Shown: positions 40,525 through 44,436 of the stretch, in pieces
How the letters are laid out: the number at the start of each line of letters is the position of its first letter
How positions within the stretch are numbered: the stretch's first letter is position 1
NCBI GenBank assembly: GCA_030694465.1
Contig: JAUXYJ010000071.1
Location: forward strand, 1-44,436
Source of the DNA: Deltaproteobacteria bacterium
GTDB lineage: Bacteria > Myxococcota_A > Polyangia > Polyangiales > Ga0077539
Direction: 5' to 3'
Length of the DNA: 44,436 nucleotides
Notes under the pieces: model-generated
Database searches by the model: none
What the model was told of the DNA's origin: nothing
What the model saw: the letters and a program-made list of their open reading frames with translations, nothing else
Program-made: the position numbers and the translations under genes

Positions 40525-43218
40525 TTAGCACGACGGGGTGCACGTGCCGGTGGCGCACGAGCCAAAGCAGCAGTTCTGTCCGGCGGCGCACGAGCGGCCG
40601 CAGGCTCCGCAGTTGCGGGCGTCGGCGTTGAGGTCCACTTCGTACCCGTTGCCCGCGTTGCGGTCGCAGTCGCCGCGGTGGGGTTGGCCATCGCAGATCC
40701 GCCCGTAGCGGCACACCGCGTTGGAGCAGTTGGCGGACTGACCCGCGGGAGCTGTGGGGCATCGGTAGCCACAGGCGCCGCAGTGGTTGACGTCGAAGCT
40801 CATGTCGACGCAGCTGGTGCCGCAGCGGGTCTGGGCGCCCAGGCAGCTTGAGCCACACGTCGCCGTGAGCCCGTCGCACATGGGAGTCGCGCCCGAGCAT
40901 ACTCGCCCGCACATTCCGCAGTTTTGCGAGTCCACGCGGGTGTCTACGCACACGCCGCCGCAGGTGGTCGCGCCCATGGGGCACACGCACGCGCCCGCGT
41001 TGCACTGGAGCCCGCCGCCGCAGATTCGTCCGCACGCTCCGCAGTTGGCCTCGTCGCGCTGGGGGTCTACGCACACGCCGTTGCAGTCCAGAAGCCCGGT
41101 GGTGCACTGGCAGTTGCCCGCGCTGCAGGTCTGGTCATTGCGGCAGCGTCGGCCGCAGGCGCCGCAGTTGCGTGGGTCTGTGCTGGTGGCCACGCAGAGC
41201 CCGCTGCACAGGGTGGTGCCCGCGGTGCAGCCAGCGGTGCAGACCGGCGGAGTCCCCGCGCAGAAGGGGGTGGCGCCGGAGCAGGTGGTTCCGCAAGAAC
41301 CGCAATGATTTCGGTCACTTCGGAGGTCTACACAGATGCCCGCGCAGAGGGTCTGCCCTTGGGGGCAGCGGCAGCTTCCCGCGCTGCAGGTGCGGTCGAC
41401 CGGGCAGGCCACACCGCAAGCGCCGCAGTTGTTCGGGTTGATCGCGAGGTCTACACAGACACCTCCGCAGTCGGTCTGGCCGGTGGGGCAGAGACAGCTG
41501 CCGCCGCTGCACGACTGGTCGTTGCGGCAGCGTCGGCCACAGGCGCCGCAGTTGCGTGGGTCCGTCGAGAGCGAGGTGCAGGTGTTGACACAGCGGGTCT
41601 GCCCCGCGGTGCAGCCGGTCACACACGAGCGGGTCACAAAGTCGCACGCCGACGTGACGCCCGAGCACACGGTCCCACACGCGCCGCAGTTGCTGGCATC
41701 ACTGGCGAGGTCTACGCAGACGCCTCCGCAGAGGGTGGTGCCTTCGGGGCAGCGACACGCGCCCGCGACGCAGGCTTGCCCCGAGGGGCACGAGCGGCCA
41801 CAGGCGCCGCAGTTGACTGGGTCAGCCGAGGTGTCCACGCAGGCGGCACCGCAGAGGGTGCGGCCCCCGGGGCAGCCGCAGGTTCCCGCGTTGCAGGCCT
41901 GGCCTGCGGGGCACACGCGCCCGCACGCCCCACAGTTGCGCGAGTCCGACTGCAGCGGAACACACGCCGCCCCACACCGCGTAAACGACCCCGTGCACCC
42001 AGAGATACACGTGCGCGTCGAGGGATCGCAGAAGGGCGCGGCGCCCGAGCACACACGGCCGCAGGCGCCGCAGTTGTTCGGGTCGCCCGAGAGGTCCACG
42101 CAGGCGCCCGCGCAGCTTGTAAGCCCCATGTCGCAGCCGCACGAGCCGTTGGTGCAGTTGACTCCCGCGGCGCAGGTGCGCCCGCAGGCGCCGCAGTTGG
42201 TGCGGTCGGTGAGGCCATCGATGCAGCGGCCGCCGCAGTCAATGCGTCCCCCGGCGCAGGCGCACGTCCCGCCCGAGCACATCTGGTCGGCGCGACATGT
42301 GCGGCCACAGACGCCACAGTGGAGCGTGTCGTTGCTGAGGTTAATGCAGCGCGCGGTGGGCCCAGAGCCACAGAGCACTTGCGTGCCCATGCAGCCCGAG
42401 ACGCACTCGAGCGCGAAGGGGTCGCAGTAGGGGCGGGTGCTGGGGCAGACGGTGCCGCAGGTTCCGCAGTTGTTGGTGTCACTGGCGGGGTCAACGCAGC
42501 GCGTGCCGCAGGCGATCAGCCCTGGGTCGCACTGGCACACGCCCCCCGAGCACGCGATCCCCGCGGGGCACACACGGCCACACGCGCCGCAGTTGTTGCG
42601 GTCGTTGTTGCCGTCGACACAGGTCGCCCCGCACTGGATGCGCCCCCCTGGGCACATGCAGCGCCCAGAGACGCACGCGTTGCCGGCGGCGCAGCGAGTG
42701 CCACACGTGCCGCAGTTGTTGGGGTCGCTCGCGGGGTCTACGCACGACGCGCCACAGAGAATCTGCATCGCAGAGACGCAGCCCGAGACACAGCGCCCGT
42801 CGAGCCCCGAGCACATGGGTGTTCCACCCGAGCAGCGCACACCGCAGCCGCCGCAGTTGGTGGCAGTGTCAATGCGCGTCTCGCATCCGTTGGCCGCGTT
42901 GCCATCGCAGTTGGCCGTGAGGGGCTCGCAGACCACACCATCATCGCGGGGTGGGGTGACGCGATCGGCGGGCGCATCTGCAGGCGGAGTCACCGTGTCC
43001 ATGTCCACCGCGCCGTCGTCGGGGGCCATGGCGTCCATGTCGACCGTGCCGTCGGGTCCGGCGACGTCGCCGGGTGGAGCGACCCGGTCGTCGGACAGCA
43101 TCGTGTCCGTGCTGCCCGTGTCGAGGGCGCCATCGACGGGGCCTGGTGGGGCGGTGCACGCGGCGCTCGCGAGCACCAGCGCAACGAGACCAAGCGAGAG
43201 TGATCGCGAACGGTTCAT
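40525..43218 (-). CDS. lipoprotein with 18 Cys-rich NCGACG modules
   Basis: About 897 residues. The leader MNRSRSLSLGLVALVLASAAC has the lipidated Cys at 21. An Asp/Pro/Ala-rich linker follows, in which the 16-bp palindrome encodes GDVAG. Then come 18 modules centred on N/H-CG-x-CG-x-x-C (mostly NCGACG), with a CGxxCVD turn before each. Similar Cys-rich arrays occur in myxobacterial surface proteins and in Stig1-type plant domains. Most Cys are probably paired in disulphides. Function is unknown; adhesion or metal binding is possible. Start at 43218 chosen by the leader. A long open frame opposite (40924-43203) is a composition effect. Confidence 0.8.
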   Translation of the reverse strand: MNRSRSLSLGLVALVLASAACTAPPGPVDGALDTGSTDTMLSDDRVAPPGDVAGPDGTVDMDAMAPDDGAVDMDTVTPPADAPADRVTPPRDDGVVCEPLTANCDGNAANGCETRIDTATNCGGCGVRCSGGTPMCSGLDGRCVSGCVSAMQILCGASCVDPASDPNNCGTCGTRCAAGNACVSGRCMCPGGRIQCGATCVDGNNDRNNCGACGRVCPAGIACSGGVCQCDPGLIACGTRCVDPASDTNNCGTCGTVCPSTRPYCDPFALECVSGCMGTQVLCGSGPTARCINLSNDTLHCGVCGRTCRADQMCSGGTCACAGGRIDCGGRCIDGLTDRTNCGACGRTCAAGVNCTNGSCGCDMGLTSCAGACVDLSGDPNNCGACGRVCSGAAPFCDPSTRTCISGCTGSFTRCGAACVPLQSDSRNCGACGRVCPAGQACNAGTCGCPGGRTLCGAACVDTSADPVNCGACGRSCPSGQACVAGACRCPEGTTLCGGVCVDLASDASNCGACGTVCSGVTSACDFVTRSCVTGCTAGQTRCVNTCTSLSTDPRNCGACGRRCRNDQSCSGGSCLCPTGQTDCGGVCVDLAINPNNCGACGVACPVDRTCSAGSCRCPQGQTLCAGICVDLRSDRNHCGSCGTTCSGATPFCAGTPPVCTAGCTAGTTLCSGLCVATSTDPRNCGACGRRCRNDQTCSAGNCQCTTGLLDCNGVCVDPQRDEANCGACGRICGGGLQCNAGACVCPMGATTCGGVCVDTRVDSQNCGMCGRVCSGATPMCDGLTATCGSSCLGAQTRCGTSCVDMSFDVNHCGACGYRCPTAPAGQSANCSNAVCRYGRICDGQPHRGDCDRNAGNGYEVDLNADARNCGACGRSCAAGQNCCFGSCATGTCTPSC
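43058..43073. repeat. palindrome CCGGCGACGTCGCCGG, copy 6 (inside the Cys-rich lipoprotein gene)
   Basis: It lies in the disordered linker behind the lipobox of the gene at 40525-43218 and is translated within PPGDVAGPDG. Confidence 0.9.
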
Positions 43219-43492
43219 GGGCACTACGCTAACGCGCGGGGTGCGCTGGGGGATAGGCAAAACCCAGCAAAAATACACGCGATCGCGCTGTGGGTAACCG
43301 TAGGTGCGCGGCGCTCGGCGTGGGGCTTTAGTCCCTCGACGCAGGGGATTCAGAGGGTTGGCCCAGCCAGGTCATGCGAGGCGTCGGAAGAGTGGGCAAG
43401 ACCTTGGGCACTACGAGGCGCTTGATCGAGCGCGCTGGGCCGAAGCTCTTGGGCGCGGTCCATGGGGTGTGGGCAGCGTGATTCTGTGGGTG

Positions 43493-43754
43493 AGAGCAGG
43501 GGCTGCGTGAAGAGCGCACTGAACCCTCGCTCGGGTGAGCCTGCCCAATGGGCTCTGGCGACGCTCGCACGCACGTATGTGCACGGCACATACGGCGATG
43601 AGCCCATTGGATCCGTGTGCGAAAGAGCAGGGGGTGCGTGAAGAGCGCACTGGGCCCACGCCCGATGGACCCTGCCCATTGGGCTCTGGCGACGCTCGCA
43701 CGCTCGCATGCACACGGCGCATGCGGCGGGCTCATTTCCCGGGACACGATGGGC
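43493..43754. repeat. tandem direct repeat, two units of 131 bp, each with a hairpin
   Basis: Unit 1 is 43493-43623, unit 2 43624-43754. Shared anchors such as TGCGTGAAGAGCGCACTG (43504 and 43635) and GGGCTCTGGCGACGCTCGCA (43550 and 43681) are exactly 131 bp apart. Unit 1 forms a 9-bp stem with a 3-nt loop at 43574-43594, and an outer 11-bp stem CCAATGGGCTC/GAGCCCATTGG (43545-43555 with 43600-43610). Unit 2 keeps the inner stem (43705-43725) through paired changes but loses the outer stem. Confidence 0.85.
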
Positions 43755-43956
43755 CGAGCACCCACTGAAAACGCGATGGGCGAGTGTGGAGTTTATTGAC
43801 CTCGCTGCGGGGTCTGCACTGCGCGTCCGGCGCCTCCCTCGCATCGCATGCAAGCACTACGTGCCAGCATGCGACGCTCGGTCGACGGCGGTCGCTCCGT
43901 GCTTAACGCCCCGCAGCCATCCACTCATCCCCCACGGATTGACCGCGTGACCGAGG

Positions 43957-43997
43957 CCCCCTTCTCGCCTTCGTCCGGAACGAAGGCAAGAAGGGGG
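43957..43997. repeat. long hairpin 1, 18-bp stem with one mismatch
   Basis: The left arm 43957-43974 pairs with 43980-43997 around the loop CCGGA, with one C/A mismatch. The inner arm CCTTCGT/ACGAAGG is shared with the second hairpin. The pairing is strong enough to be a terminator stem, but no T-run follows on either strand. Confidence 0.8.
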
Positions 43998-44083
43998 GTC
44001 ACCCGGTATTTCCCTAGCCCAATGCACACTTGAGCCGCTCGTCAGTGTGACTCGGTCAGGGCACCTGGGGACCCCTGCCCGTT

Positions 44084-44121
44084 GCTCGTAGCTCGTAGCT
44101 CGTAGCTCGTAGCTCGTTGCT
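44084..44121. repeat. heptamer tandem repeat (GCTCGTA)n
   Basis: Four perfect GCTCGTA units, then GCTCGTT and GCTC. It is a small minisatellite 6 bp before palindrome copy 7 and lies in non-coding sequence. Confidence 0.85.
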
Positions 44122-44126
44122 CTCAT

Positions 44127-44142
44127 CCGGCGACGTCGCCGG
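44127..44142. repeat. palindrome CCGGCGACGTCGCCGG, copy 7 (extends to 22 bp)
   Basis: This copy has CAT before and ATG after the core, so that the perfect palindrome spans 44124-44145. It is the most complete copy and may be the closest to the original element. Confidence 0.9.
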
Positions 44143-44196
44143 ATGCACTCGCGCGCGAGCGCGGAGCGCCCTGGGTGCCGTGGGATCGCGCTTGAC

Positions 44197-44212
44197 CCGG
44201 CGACGTCGCCGG
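44197..44212. repeat. palindrome CCGGCGACGTCGCCGG, copy 8
   Basis: It lies 70 bp (start to start) from copy 7 in non-coding sequence, the closest pair in the window. Confidence 0.9.
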
Positions 44213-44306
44213 GGTAGTGATCTCAGTGAGCTCGCTGGGGCGCACACTGCTCACTTGGCGAGGATAAACCCAGCTCAATCGCGCTCTTGAGCCCGACCGA
44301 GTGACC

Positions 44307-44347
44307 CCTCTTCTTCTCCTTCGTGACGGACGAAGGAGAAGAAGAGG
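44307..44347. repeat. long hairpin 2, perfect 18-bp stem
   Basis: The left arm 44307-44324 pairs perfectly with 44330-44347 around the loop GACGG. It shares the inner CCTTCGT/ACGAAGG with hairpin 1, while the outer arm differs in sequence but remains paired. The surrounding context (GACCGAG before each) is also similar, so the two are copies of one element. Confidence 0.85.
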
Positions 44348-44436
44348 CGCCCAGCCCATCGTGCCCATTGGGGGGTGATGATGAGGATGGCTGCGGCGGG
44401 ATAAAGCACGGAGCGACCGCCGTCGAGCGAGCGTCG

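Larger units (their letters stand above)
43219..44436. other. 1.2 kb without a convincing gene, rich in structured repeats
   Basis: Upstream of the Cys-rich lipoprotein gene and up to the window edge. The open frames here shift frame across the repeats and lack protein character. It contains a 131-bp tandem repeat (43493-43754), two long hairpins (43957-43997 and 44307-44347), a heptamer tract (44084-44121) and two palindrome copies. The lipoprotein promoter should lie near 43219-43300. Confidence 0.6.

Noticed and set aside
40924..43203. A 759-codon open frame on the plus strand opposite the Cys-rich lipoprotein
   Set aside because: It mirrors the Cys-rich repeats and is Ala/Gly/Arg/Val-rich without domain character; high GC and the regular repeat remove stops on the other strand.
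43493..43754. The 131-bp repeat as coding for a repeated peptide
   Set aside because: 131 is not a multiple of 3, so each unit is read in a different frame, and no ribosome site precedes it.
44084..44121. The heptamer tract as a CRISPR array
   Set aside because: The units are 7 bp and adjacent, with no spacers; no cas genes are present.

Overview
The window is GC-rich and densely coded, and it looks like chromosome from a myxobacterium-like organism (Myxococcota, by inference). The grounds are the many Asp/Ala/Ser-rich lipoproteins, a large Cys-rich repeat lipoprotein, a secreted metzincin with calcium-binding repeats, FG-GAP and beta-propeller surface proteins, and frequent 4-nt ATGA/GTGA stop-start couplings. 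There are no rRNA or tRNA genes, no CRISPR array, no prophage and no intact insertion sequence.

Layout. 1-4970 (minus): a surface operon of a small lipoprotein, a secreted metzincin and a second lipoprotein cut by the window edge. An (AACTG)n tract sits in front of the first lipoprotein, whose signal peptide has no usable start codon in the present phase. 5221-20733 is mostly housekeeping: tamB, marC, pgi, an ArsA/GET3-like ATPase, xseA, a yajQ-thioesterase-rsfS-rlmH cluster, a TerB-like protein, a LON-domain protein, a degenerate kinase-like protein, an SDR and folE. 20902-27509 holds lineage-specific proteins of unknown function and a metallophosphoesterase.

27608-30829 is a rearranged accessory locus. 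The 3' end of a beta-propeller lipoprotein gene is duplicated, and a two-gene cassette (a small protein plus a HEPN-like protein) lies between the two copies. 30867-34189 (minus) is a five-gene operon in which every junction is a 4-nt overlap: a TPR/membrane protein, an 84-residue single-Cys membrane peptide, a radical SAM/SPASM enzyme and two small membrane proteins. It is a candidate peptide-modification system. 34198-38715 holds a tandem HCCA-isomerase-like fusion, an unknown protein, an FG-GAP protein and a deoxynucleoside kinase.

38716-44436 is an eroded accessory tail. It has a PD-(D/E)XK (Rpn-like) nuclease gene broken by one in-frame TGA, an 18-module Cys-rich lipoprotein, and more than 1.2 kb without genes but full of structured DNA: a 131-bp tandem repeat with compensatory hairpin changes, two long related hairpins and a heptamer repeat.

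A 16-bp perfect palindrome, CCGGCGACGTCGCCGG, occurs eight times across the window. It tends to lie just after stop codons or inside flexible protein tails and linkers, and in pgi it encodes the last residues of the enzyme. It behaves like a REP-like or protein-tolerated palindromic element.
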